NCBI GenBank assembly: GCA_038496445.1
Contig: JALMLS010000255.1
Span: 186,001 to 250,000 of the forward strand
Origin: Trichosphaerium sp. ATCC 40318
Taxonomy: Eukaryota > Discosea > Flabellinia > Trichosidae
Length of the DNA stretch: 64,000 nucleotides
Reading direction: 5' to 3'
Under the pieces are notes generated by a model. The model saw only the letters and a list, made by a program, of their open reading frames with translations, was not told the DNA's origin and searched no databases. The position numbers were made by a program, and so were the translations under genes. Of the stretch, positions 46,610 through 57,144 are shown piece by piece. The first letter of the stretch is position 1. The number at the start of each line of letters is the position of its first letter.

Positions 46610-49600
46610 CTAACACATTTGATGCAAAGCTTCTGTTAGCTTTCCTTTAACAGTCGCCAGGTTATTGTAGTCTGGTAACAATACGAGCTTACATGACGCT
46701 TTCGCCTACAGGTAAACAAACGTCAGCAAGGCGAAAGGTTTTGAAACAATTAATAACATACTATGACTGGATATTCTGGAGTGTATGCCTTTTGAATGAT
46801 TATTTTCTGGTGTTGTTTGGTGTTCCACGTTTGCGGAATGCACGTGCCACTAGCAAACTTTAAAAAGCGCCTGAGATTCATCTGTATGAAAACTGATTAG
46901 GGAGATCACGCAAAGCTAGCTATAGCTAGCTACAGATATCGTACAATGTTCAACTGGCCGATAGCACGGTGCACAAACAGAGGAGTTTTAGACTTCTGGA
47001 TAGACAAAGTGAGTAACATGACCGATATGCACCTAAGCATTGTAGCACTCACCTCTGGGTAGCCTTCAAACATAAGCATCTCTAAGACCTCTCCATGGCT
47101 CACGTATGCAGGGCCAGCGAAGATGAATTCAAGTTGAAGGCCAGACGTTTGGGATGGAACATCTGTAGACTCAAGACCAGCCCTAAAAGCGGTTAAATAA
47201 AGCAAACCTATACAAAAGGACAAAATACCAAAAACCCTCTTTGAAACTCTTCAGTTGTGCATGTCGTCGATTCAACAGCAACTCTTCTATCTTTAGTTGC
47301 ACATACTGTGTTTTGTTTTCTTCATTGACAGGAATTTGACCTAAATGCAAACTAAGGTAGGGGCGATACGGGGATACACGACCTCCATCCGGCATGACTG
47401 ATCCGAAGTTGAGTTTCAGGCTATTTACATATCGTACAAGGTTGATTTCATGACACGTGTACGCCTCCTCAGGGTAGCATTGCTGCTTTACATTAACAAT
47501 AATCACCAAAAAAAGCACGTGCCTCCAAGTCAGCTATACTGGGTCGCTCACCACAAATAAATTTATATACAAAAGGCGCAAAAGGAACTGATAGCGAATA
47601 TCCTACAAACTTGTCAGTATACTACACATCGCTCAAAGGAAATGAATTCAAAGTACCGTCGAGAATGGCTCTCATTGCAAGTCTACCCAGCGCCCAATAG
47701 TCGCGATGGTTCGATTGGAGGCCATTTGGCACATAAAAACCACCCTTTGAGACCAATGAGCTATGATTTTGATGAATTTATACAACATACCGGCGTCATG
47801 ACAAATAATTTTGCATCCTCATTGAACACTGAGTCTTTGGAACTCAAGTCAAACAGTTTGTGATACAACATTACTACGAGCCTATCTTCTTGGCCTATAA
47901 ATACTAGTATAAGAACAAAGCGCGTGTATTCCGCGTACCTTCGGAAACCAGGTCCCGCAAAGGCGCTGTTACAGGCGCTTTCTTGACGGTTTCAAGAATA
48001 GAGTCTAGTGCATCATCCATAATGACAATTGCACTGCCTTCGGACGCCTCAAGCTTGTCTGTAGCAAGCTTGTAAAACTGTGCAATGCCGTCAGCTTGTG
48101 TTTGAAACTTGTGGTATGGAGCACAGTGGGCATCATACGCCTCACTTTCAATATGAGGAAATAAGAAGAAACGTGATAAAAGTGCTTTGCTAGAAGTCAG
48201 GCGTTCGTCAGGATGTCGTCTGACAAGAGAACCTACGATGTAAACAATGTCATTGTCAACATACAGGCAAAAGAAATAATTATGTGTACCGATAAAAGTG
48301 TGCAAATCTACTTCTTCTAAAGCGTTCAAGGTTATTTGAACAACAGATTTCGGAGGTAATTCTACCTCTAAACCACTGTAGTAGTCCTTTAGTAACATGA
48401 CACCATAGGCATACATGTCCCCTGCAAAGCATACAACACCTTCTTCTACTCTCTCAGGTGCAATGAAATCTAAAAGAAAGCGTTTGTTGTTGCTGCTTAG
48501 GCAGAAAACCCTTACCTATCAAAGTGGATTCAACGTCAACACTCTCAAGTCCTACATCGAAATCCACCAAAACGGGTAGATTATCAACAATGTGGACACT
48601 CAAGGGATTTAGATTACCATGAGAAATACCATGCGTGTGGCAAAAATCTAGTGCTTCAAGAACGCGCCTGAGAATAGCCTTAGTGAGGTAACAGATCTAC
48701 CACGTTTTGACGCACCAATACATCTTCCGCTTCTCCGGTTCTTTGGGCGAGTGAGTTTGCATCCATTGGCTCAGTGTTGGAGCTGTCGAAACGTCGTGTT
48801 CAATATATCCTGAATACAAATCTATAACAATACACTGGTTATCATACCTTTTTTTCATTTTAGTAAATATAAGTTACCTACAAAGGCCTTATTAATCTTT
48901 TCAATCTAATCACAGCAGTTAATTACAATTCATTTAATTACTAGTAACTTACCAGTGGATATCCTCCTACTTTCTGAAGTGCAGTCACTTGATGGCGGAA
49001 ATGATTGACAACCAAATCAGACTCAAACATGACTTTGCGCAACACTACCTACATACAGAGTAAGCAACTACCTCTTATAATCTAGCACCAAAACAAGCAT
49101 ACCTGTTTACCATCGTACACCATCGTCTGCTTTACTGTCTTTACAGATCCATCATTATCTTCCAAAGGGCTACGACAGTATTGTTAGCGTCGACGTGTGA
49201 CGCGAAACATTGGAATAAACAAACTCGTTCAAACCAAGAAAGATCAAAACAACATACGAATATTCTGAGAATGTGACATCTGAAAGCAGGAATCCTTGCG
49301 CCTCAGCATCGTGAAAAGGAACTAGTGTTGGGTACTCGAAACTACCTTTATTATTTCTAAGAGCTTGTTATAAGATTGATTGTACCTCAACTCAGGGGCA
49401 GCATAGGACGTGACGTGTTGCAACCACGACCACAAAAAGGCTCGCTTTGACTTTAGATTTTGCAAAACAATTTTAGAAGATGGTTGTTGCTGACCCTTTG
49501 CAGTACTCTCGCTTCCATTCAATGGTATTTCCTCACCAAGACTCTCAATTTGATTACGTCTAACAGCACCATACTCATACTTTATGCTACGGAGCTGTGC

Positions 49601-51367
49601 ATCAATATCGCGTAAGCTCTTGAGATATTCCATCCCTGTCTCGGTTGTTAAAATGGGAAAACGTCATTGATGTAACGACCTCTTTTTTTTAATCGCTTCC
49701 TATTCTCCCACTCTAGAATATACTTTTGTACGACAGAATAGATGAATAGTATGTGAGAGAATCGCGTTGCCATATCCACAGCCCCTTGAAGCACGTGCTG
49801 ACCATGTAAATACATAGCCTAAGCTGAAATGAGTACATTTTGTTAAGTCGGATGTACCTTTATAGTAGCAGGTATGTTTATGCTACTCCCAGCAGCAGTC
49901 AGGTTGAATGCATTTGCCAATATCTCAATCTGCTTCTGAAACTCTTCGATGGCCACCAAACACAATTCTGGTGATATAGCTTGTCCTGGTATTCAAAGTT
50001 GAGATGCTTGAATGGCACCAACAATAGTCGTACCTTTCCACGACATTTGTGTCTTCTTCATAAACACTTTAATTTCATCAAGAACTAGGATTGGCTCGAA
50101 TTCACCAAAACATGTCGTAATACGCTTTGCAGCTTCTTTTCTGAAGAGTACATCCCTTGCATCCACGTTGAGTAGCAATATGTATTGTGTTGATCATACC
50201 TTGCCTGACGAAGGTCTGTGGTCAACGCCTTGCTGCCCAATCCAATGGCTTTCCGTATTTCATCGTCCTTAATAGCTATGCTCTTCTGTGTCTCAAATAC
50301 CTTGAAACTACGAAGAATAACATCTTCCACATAAGCAAATACGGTGGTTTGATACAAGGCATACCAAAGTCAATATCACAAGCCTTTTCAATCTCCGGCT
50401 TTACAGCGTTAACAAGCATACTCAATTCACAAATGTCCATGATATCCCGTATTTCCGGTTTTTTTACAATGTTGGGCATCACTTTTATTGGTCGTATTTC
50501 AGGAGCGCTTACTGGCCTAATGGTTTTAATTTGGTTGTTTGTCCACGTGCTTTACTTACCTTCCAAGTCTGGTAGGAAACAAGTCCAGGAGAAACGACCG
50601 ACGCTTAGTCATACGAGGAGCAGACGCAGCTTGGTCGCGTTCACGTTTGAGATTTAGAAGCTGAATCAATTCTACAACCTACAAATTATTGTTTAGGAAG
50701 CCAAGGTAAGAGTGAGTGAGCATGCCTCTGGATCACTTTCCAAACTACTATCGGCTGCGTTTTGTAGAAGCAGCTTTACAATACCCAACTTCCCGTGTCG
50801 TGCAGCCCAACAAAGTGCTGTTTCTGGCCGACAGAAATTAAGTGGAGCGCCATTGTCCAGTAGTAGCTACCAAATAGAATTTACAAAACAAGAAAAAAAT
50901 AATAGATGTTTTCAGCATACTTACGCGCACGAGTTGTGTGTTACCAATCTTGGCTGCCACGTGCAACGGGGTAATTTCTACTGTGACACCATAATGATCA
51001 ACAGACGTCGTAACATTTGCGTAAGCGCCACGGTTGAGAAGAGCCTCACAAATGAGCATATTTCCGGTCCTTGTCGCTGTTATCAGCGGCGGTCCAAACA
51101 CGTTCGAATCACGTTTTAGCTAGAGTTTAATTAAATGCGTAATAAGACAGCCTAAAGCAGTAATAAAGGTACCTTTGCGTTGAGTAATATTTCTGGACAA
51201 CTATTGAGCGCAGACAACACTTGTTCTACATTGCAGTCTTCAATGTGCTGAACGAGCGCTACAAAGACGTCTTTGTGTTGTACTGGAACTTCATTTGGTA
51301 CATATCTCCCTGGATTCGTTAACAAACGATCAAATCAATGGCTTTTACCAAGTGTATCGACTTGCAT
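46610..51367 (-). CDS. Ankyrin - pseudokinase - HECT E3 ligase fusion protein
   Basis: N to C. Ankyrin repeats (about 50700-51340) read FGPPLITATRTGNMLICEALLNRGAYANV, ITPLHVAAKIGNTQLVRLLLDNGAPLNF and TALCWAARHGKLGIVKLLLQNA. A long helical region (49300-50530) follows. The pseudokinase (47990-49050) reads VVLRKVMFESD, ALDFCHTHGISHGNLNPLSVHI (HRD replaced by HGN), VLVDFDVGLE (DFG to DFD), DFIAPERVEEG, GDMYAYGVMLL. The HECT domain (46610-47870) reads WALGRLAMRAILDGTL, SVPFAPFVYKFICGERPSIADLE, GQIPVNEENKTQYV, FKEGLESTDV, EMLMFEGYPE, NLRRFLKFASGT. The catalytic Cys is in KASCKLVLLPDYNNLATVKGKL, stop at 46610. A GC-AG intron lies at 47486-47522. The HECT is therefore complete, while the kinase lacks its catalytic Asp. 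It transfers ubiquitin to unknown substrates. The start could be slightly upstream of 51367. Confidence 0.68.
47486..47522 (-). other. GC-AG intron in the HECT domain
   Basis: The intron starts GCACGTG, ends TAAAG and is 37 nt long. It joins RPSIADLE to QQCYPEEAY, keeping the HECT N-lobe spacing. Reading through stops after about nine codons. Confidence 0.6.
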
Positions 51368-51553
51368 GTCAAATGCTGTATTGATTGGTCTATCCTGACT
51401 CAAACTGTCAGAATTTTCCTACGTAATTAACGTGCTCATGTAATAATGTCGTGGCGTCAGTGACAGTGCAGTTTTACAAAAAATCAGAGTAAGTGTTTCG
51501 GCGTCAACATTTTTATTTGATCAGAAAGCTTAACAATACACCAAACTCACGTC
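51368..51553. promoter_or_regulatory. Divergent region between the HECT gene and fumarase
   Basis: 186 bp between divergent starts. It may include 5' coding or leader sequence of the HECT gene, whose start is not certain. No element recognised. Confidence 0.3.
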
Positions 51554-53624
51554 ATGGCTTTCTCTCTTATTCGCGCCAGTGCCTGCAGGACTGTTGGAAC
51601 ATGTCAAACAACTCAAAAACACCAAACAGCCCGCTACCACCGTACATCAGTAGCTAGAAGCGATTTTCGCGAAGAAAAAGACAGTTTTGGACCGTTGAAC
51701 GTACCTGCAGACAAATACTGGGGAGCACAAACGCAAAGGTAAGGGCGTACTCACAAGTATATTCTTAGCGAAAAAGGTCATTAAAGAACTTTGATATTGG
51801 CGGTGAAAGCGAACGCATGCCACCACCACTCATAAAAGCATTTGCTACGCTAAAAAAATCAGCTGCGATTGTTAATAAGCAATTTGGACTTGATCCAAAA
51901 ATCGCAGACGCAATTGTACAAGCCGCTGACGAGGTACAACCGCTGCACTCCTCCATGATTTTTGTAATGTCATCAAGGTTACAAATGATACTGTGGGATT
52001 GGACAACTTCCCACTCGTTGTATGGCAAACAGGCTCTGGTACACAAAGCAACATGAACATGAATGAGGTAAACCAACGAATCAAAAAAAAAATAGTGAGC
52101 CAGTAACGGCATTGACGCCATTCCGTCTTTAGGTGCTTTCAAACCGCGCCATTCAGATTTTGGGTGGTAAAATGGGCTCAAAGGAACCTGTACATCCTAA
52201 CGACCACGTCAACAAGAGCCAATCCTCCAATGACACGTGCGCACTTCTTTTTTTCTGCAAGTGTCAAAATCATTCTGCACGTGTGCGAAATGTGTCACAA
52301 ATAACACTATATTTTAATCATCATAAATCCCAGTCTGACTTACATATTAATTTACTTCAACTAGCTTCCCTACCGCCATGCACATTGCTACCGCTGTTGA
52401 AGTAACTACGCAATTGTTACCAAAAATCAAAGGATTGCATGACGCCATTCAAGCTAAATCCGAAGAGTTCAAAGACATCGTCAAAATTGGTAGGACTCAC
52501 TTACAGGTATGACAAACACAAACAATATTGCAAACTCACAAATTGCTTTGTTGTAGGACGCTACACCATTGACACTTGGACAAGAATTCAGCGGCTATGC
52601 ACACCAATTGAAGAAGGCCATGGAGCGTATAAATCGCGCATTACCTGACCTTCACGAACTGGCCCAAGGCGGAACTGCAGTTGGCACTGTATGACACTTA
52701 CACTCTTATTGCTTGTGGTCTTATTTATGGATTTAGGGTATCAACACATACATTGGCTTTGCTGAAAAAGTGGCCGAACAAGTGGCCAAAGAGACCTCCC
52801 TACCTTTCATCACCGCTCCCAACAAGGTGAGGTCGTATTTAAATGCTTGCGTGTTTACCAATTTCCTTAGTTCGAAGCATTGGCAGCACATGACGCAATG
52901 GTAGAGATGTCGGGTGCTTTGAACACCACTGCTGTCTCCCTCATGAAAATAGCGAATGATATTAGGCTCTTGGGTTCAGGCCCACGCTGTGGCCTAGGCG
53001 AATTATCGCTTCCAGAGAATGAACCTGGCAGTTCTATTATGCCTGGAAAGGTATGTCACGTCGTATTTAATCATGAACTGAGTTGTAGCTCTGTAATGTC
53101 TCGACGAGTTATTTGTCTAATTATATGCGAACTAGGTCAACCCTACACAATGTGAGGCAATGACCATGGTTGCTGCGCAAGTTATCGGTAACCACACAGC
53201 AGTGAGCGTAGGCGGATCTAACGGCCATTTCGAACTCAACGTTTTCAAACCAGTCATTGCCAAAAACGTATTGCACTCCATTAGGCTTATTGGTGATGCT
53301 TGTGTATCGTTCCAGAATAACTGTGTCGTTGGCATTGTTGCGAACCGTGCCAAGATCGATGCGATAATGCAAGAGAGTCTCATGTTGGTCACTAGCTTGA
53401 ACCCTTACATTGGCTATGACAACGCAGCCAAGGCAGCCAAGAAAGCACATCAAGAAGTACGTTTCTCGTTATTTACCTAACCCCCTCCTCAACCGATCTA
53501 ACATTTTTACCAGGGTACATCCTTGAAAGAAGCAGCAGTTGCACTTGGGTTGGTGACACCAGAACAATTTGATAAATGGGTCAGGCCAGAAATGATGATT
53601 GGCCCAAAACCGTTCAAACAATAA
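51554..53624 (+). CDS. FH: Fumarate hydratase class II, mitochondrial
   Basis: Catalyses the reversible hydration of fumarate to L-malate in the citric acid cycle. The N-terminus [20 protein letters not shown] with several Arg and no acids until about residue 37 is a mitochondrial presequence. Class II motifs follow: [41 protein letters not shown] (substrate site S-G-T-Q-x-N-M-N), [50 protein letters not shown] and the flexible-loop signature [16 protein letters not shown] with its catalytic Ser. The C-terminus ends [18 protein letters not shown]. Length is about 480 residues, normal for the family. Ten or so short introns; the joint in the SNDTFP block uses the acceptor near 52364. All active-site residues I can place are present. 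Confidence 0.95.
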
Positions 53625-53646
53625 ATTTAGCGTTTTTTGTGTTTCT

Positions 53647-53652
53647 AATAAA
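53647..53652 (+). terminator. AATAAA polyadenylation signal candidate of fumarase
   Basis: Canonical hexamer 23 nt after the fumarase stop codon. Confidence 0.5.
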
Positions 53653-54036
53653 AACCAGTTTTACAGTAATCAACGTTATAACCTAAAGTAATCATTCCTC
53701 TGCTAAACGCTTTATACGTAGTTGTTAGGTTGTAGGACGCGATTTCCGGACACAAGTACAATAATCGATTACAGTAAACGAAATTAACCGATTGACATCG
53801 TAATAAATGTTACGGATTAGTCCGTGTATCTTATTTCCAAACAAGCGTAGAGAGCTCCACAGCTTTTGGTAGATGGTTTTCAAATTAACGGTGCAACAGT
53901 GGAATTCTCCATATTCCAAAAAAGAAATCAGGCTCAAGTTTCCAGTTTACAACGGCGGTAGGGTTTATTGCCTTGGGCTAACAGTACAGAGTGATTTATG
54001 TTTCTTTTCTTTTTTTTGTTTTTTTTTTCTTCTTGG
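53653..54036. other. Intergenic region, no gene seen
   Basis: 384 bp between the convergent fumarase and RasGEF genes. Short ORFs on both strands (53725-53937 minus; 53873-54154 plus) have no recognisable family and run through homopolymeric T tracts. Treated as 3' flanks of both genes. Confidence 0.5.
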
Positions 54037-56609
54037 TTATGGTTTTCGTGGACTTTGTTCAAGCTCATTCGACCTGTCCTCAAGTGTTTGTTCGTCTAAA
54101 ACTGGCACATTTTTTATGAAATTTTGTATAAATGGGACTGGTCGGAGGCAATAGAGCGTGTCCTGTGCCTGGGCAATTTGACCCAAGACCTTTCCTAACA
54201 AAGACATTTTCTCAATGTTGATCAACTTTACCTCGCTGGATGGAGATGATGAATCAGCAGAAGAACTCGCCTCCAACATCTCCTCTGTGTATAAATCAAT
54301 ATTTCCGTTCTCAATGAACGTCAAATCCTTCTGGAAAATTGCTACGGCGTCAAGTTAGAGAAGAAGAAGAAGAAGGACAAAATAATGCATAGTTCAAAAA
54401 AATAAGAAGAAAGACGCACTGGGTGTAGGAATCAAAGGCGGCACAGCTTCTTGATAAATACTACGCAGTTGCGCGAAATTACGGCTGGGGCTGCAAAGTT
54501 TTTCGAACTTTGCGTGCTTGTCCATTGTAGAGTCAGGCACGCCCTTCCAGGTCTTTTTTAAGCGACCAACGGGCATTTGTGTGAGTCCTAATTATACGAT
54601 GAGGGGAAGGAAAGCGAAAAACAAAAAAAAAAGCGGAGAAATAGGAAATGTGTGCATACCTGCTACAACCGACATGCATCCATGGAAATTGTTGAGCTCG
54701 AACAATTCCTTTCAAACAAATTAGAAAAGCGCCCCACAAGCAACAGAAGAGAAAAAAATTTATGCATAAAATAACTTACTTCCTCTACTTGAATAAAGTA
54801 AGCTACTATTTTTTGACGTCGCTTGATGTCATCGCAGGAAATAATTACAGTGCCAATCCAATGTGTCATCTGCACCACGTAAAAGTGTTAATCTACGCGG
54901 ACTACTACCAAAAACACGCGGGTGACTACGTACAGCGTTGAAGTGCTTGTGTATAGCAGTTAATCCTGGACTTGTCTTCTCGTCCAGAAAGTTTTTGGAT
55001 AGGAGCTCATACAGCTTCACATTACGAAGTAGTTCGTGGTCGACAAGCGTTAGCTGTCGTGCTAATTCTATAGGTTGAATGTCCAATAGGTGTTTGGACT
55101 CCATACGTGTCATGTCCTTTAACTTTTTGTGCAAAAGTATTTTCGGTGCATTTGGAGGATTTGCTACAAACTCTGCATTTTCCTTTTTCTATAGAGTATG
55201 AGAAGGTGTGCTCAAGTGTTTTTACACTGCGTTTTACGTACTGCAGCTAGTTGGGTATTCCATGTATCAGTTAATAAGTTTGCAAATGTTTTAGAATGAG
55301 CTCCTCGACTCTTTAATGCACTCGTAAATGAGTCTAATATAGCCTTTACAGGTTCTGTAAAGTGGTAGAAACACGATTGAATCCATTTTTTCATAGCGCT
55401 TAACAATCTACAAAAGTATAAGTGAGAGAGTGTTACCAAAAAGGATAACAAAGTTGGCAGAATTAACATAAAAAATAATTTTTTGCAATTTTTGCCAAAA
55501 ACTATTTCTGCGAGAGCACGTACCTAACTTGGACAGGACTTACGGCATTCTTTTCGTCTGGAGCAGCACGGTGGTATCTATGGCGTGTTATTATCATTAA
55601 TTGTATTGCAGCGGCAGTTATTTTTTTTTCATATTTTTTGCGTAGCTGTGTTCATTCAAAAAAAAACAAAATGAAATTGGTGGGTTGACCTTGCTGTGCG
55701 CAATGGCACAAACGGGCAAACTGTAAAGGCGGAAAACTTAATTTGGGTTGTTGGGTTTTTTTTTTTCGTACATTGCAACAAACTGCTCTAGCAGACTTTC
55801 TGACGTGAGAAACTGTTTGTGCGTGAGTATCAATGTTTTGAGATATGTGCCCTCTATAATAGGAAGTGAGTACAGGGCCGTATACAATTTAAAACGAAAA
55901 CGCAAACATGTTTTTAAAACAAATTTTCTGTTAATGACAATTAATACGACGCGAGTCTTCGCTTGTTTCGTCGCAACAGTACCTTTTTTCTGCAAAAACA
56001 AAACAAAAATTCCAAAAACTGCATATAGACTTTACCTTGGTGCTCTTGTGTCACCTTATTTATGATAAAGTCGAGAGAAGCGCCAGCGAGCACTGAGCGA
56101 CCTTGTTCGTCCTGTTTGTAAAAAACATCGTTGTAGTAATCTTTTGCCACCTTATCGTGGCTCACTATCTTAATTTTGCTTGGCGATTGATGCTGTGTGT
56201 TATTTTTAGGGAGTGTAATGGTAAATCGTGTGCTTTGCGGTCGAGGTCTCCTAGGTGAAAGAGGCCCATCGTAAGGGTAATTGGCAGGCAGATCTATCGT
56301 TGAATTTGCTCTTGAGCGTGTTGCAAGACCAGTCACTACCCAATCTTCGCTGTGTGCTCTACCATGGTTTGTAGGTGCATGATCTTTCTTTCTTCGTGGT
56401 CTGGAAGGGCTCATTTTTCGTAGCAGTCCTCCTTTCTTCTTTTTAGCTTGTAAATCTGACGTAGAGTGAGCTCTACGCCGTAAAACATCCATTTTGTCTT
56501 TTGGTAGATTTATTGAAACGCGTTTTTGAGGTGGCGGGGACTTCTTTGCTTGATAGAGTCGTGGGTCTTTCACCTCAGAAGAACGAACTCCAGATCGCGG
56601 TGAATGCAT
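54037..56609 (-). CDS. Ras guanine nucleotide exchange factor (RasGEF-N plus CDC25-type catalytic domain)
   Basis: Activates Ras-family GTPases by catalysing GDP release. A long basic, Ser/Pro-rich N-terminus (first exon, about 56030-56609; several R-x-x-S sites such as RRRAHSTSDL and RSRANSTIDL) precedes the RasGEF-N domain: GRSVLAGASLDFIINKVTQ, GTYLKTLILTHKQFLTSESLLEQFVAMY. Further exons give WIQSCFYHF, LLDIQPIELARQLTLVDHELLRNVKLYELL (the hallmark A-R-Q-L-T-L-x-D-H-E-L), DDTLDWHCNYFL/THWIGTVIIS, FELNNFHGCMSVVAGL, RLKKTWKGV, FAQLRSIYQEAVPPLIPTP, FQKDLTFIENGN and LINIEKMSLLGKVLGQIAQAQDTLYCLRPVPFIQNFI. Complete catalytic domain, about 660 residues overall. Basophilic R-x-x-S motifs in the N-terminus suggest control by AGC kinases (inference). 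Confidence 0.85.
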
Positions 56610-57144
56610 TGTTTTTACGAACCCAAATTTATGTATCTACTAGAGGACTCTTTTAGATAAATTGGTTATCACTGGTCGGTTTGGTGCTTTCCAATAAGGG
56701 CTCGGCTTTAAAACAACGACAATAAAAAAGTGCTTAATAATCCTAACTTAACGATGCTAACGTTTTAGCACTTTTCTGCGTCTATCATAACGAAACCGGC
56801 ATGGGCATTAAGTTTTGCGTTTTTGTTACAAAATCTTGATGACAAGCATGACGTAGACTGTTAATTAACAGTTTTGATCGTTCAGAGAAACACGAGTACA
56901 AATAATACTTGCGTAAGCACATTGCGCAGACTATTTCTACCAAGGATACGCCCTTCCGCAACTGCGTGTAAGTTGCTGTTTTGTTTGTTGTGCTTACGTT
57001 TCTCTCTCGTTTAAAACAGTTCTGCACTGCAAACCGTTCACTTTGCTTCAGTATTTTATTTTTTGTTGTAGTCATTTTTTTGGTTTGATAAAACAGTTTA
57101 AATCTGGTGGCCAACTTGCCTATTTACAAATTGTGTATTTAGCG
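56610..57144. other. Long intergenic stretch with one weak ORF
   Basis: 535 bp between the RasGEF start and the RhoGAP/CARMIL-like stop. It should contain the RasGEF promoter. The only ORF of note is 56785-57114 on the minus strand (listed separately). Confidence 0.5.
56785..57114 (-). CDS. Hypothetical 109-residue ORF, doubtful
   Basis: Single-exon ORF starting MATRFKLFYQTKKMTTTKNK, Lys/Thr-rich at first, then CAMCLRKYYLYSCFSERSKLL with several Cys. No family recognised, no signal peptide or clear TM segment. It could be chance in an intergenic region; kept only because it is longer than expected by chance in this AT-rich spacer. Confidence 0.2.
   Translation of the reverse strand: MATRFKLFYQTKKMTTTKNKILKQSERFAVQNCFKRERNVSTTNKTATYTQLRKGVSLVEIVCAMCLRKYYLYSCFSERSKLLINSLRHACHQDFVTKTQNLMPMPVSL

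Noticed and set aside
46914..46931. 18-bp perfect palindrome AGCTAGC-TATA-GCTAGCT
   Set aside because: Lies inside a HECT-gene intron, too short and isolated to argue for a functional site.
46930..47860. HECT domain truncated before its catalytic cysteine
   Set aside because: A GT-AG intron after GQLNI leads to exons encoding LRRFLKFASGT and the Cys-bearing KASCKLVLLPDY, ending at 46610, so the C-lobe is present.
53725..54154. Small ORFs between fumarase and RasGEF
   Set aside because: No family resemblance, opposing frames overlap, and they run through homopolymer T tracts in convergent 3' flanks.
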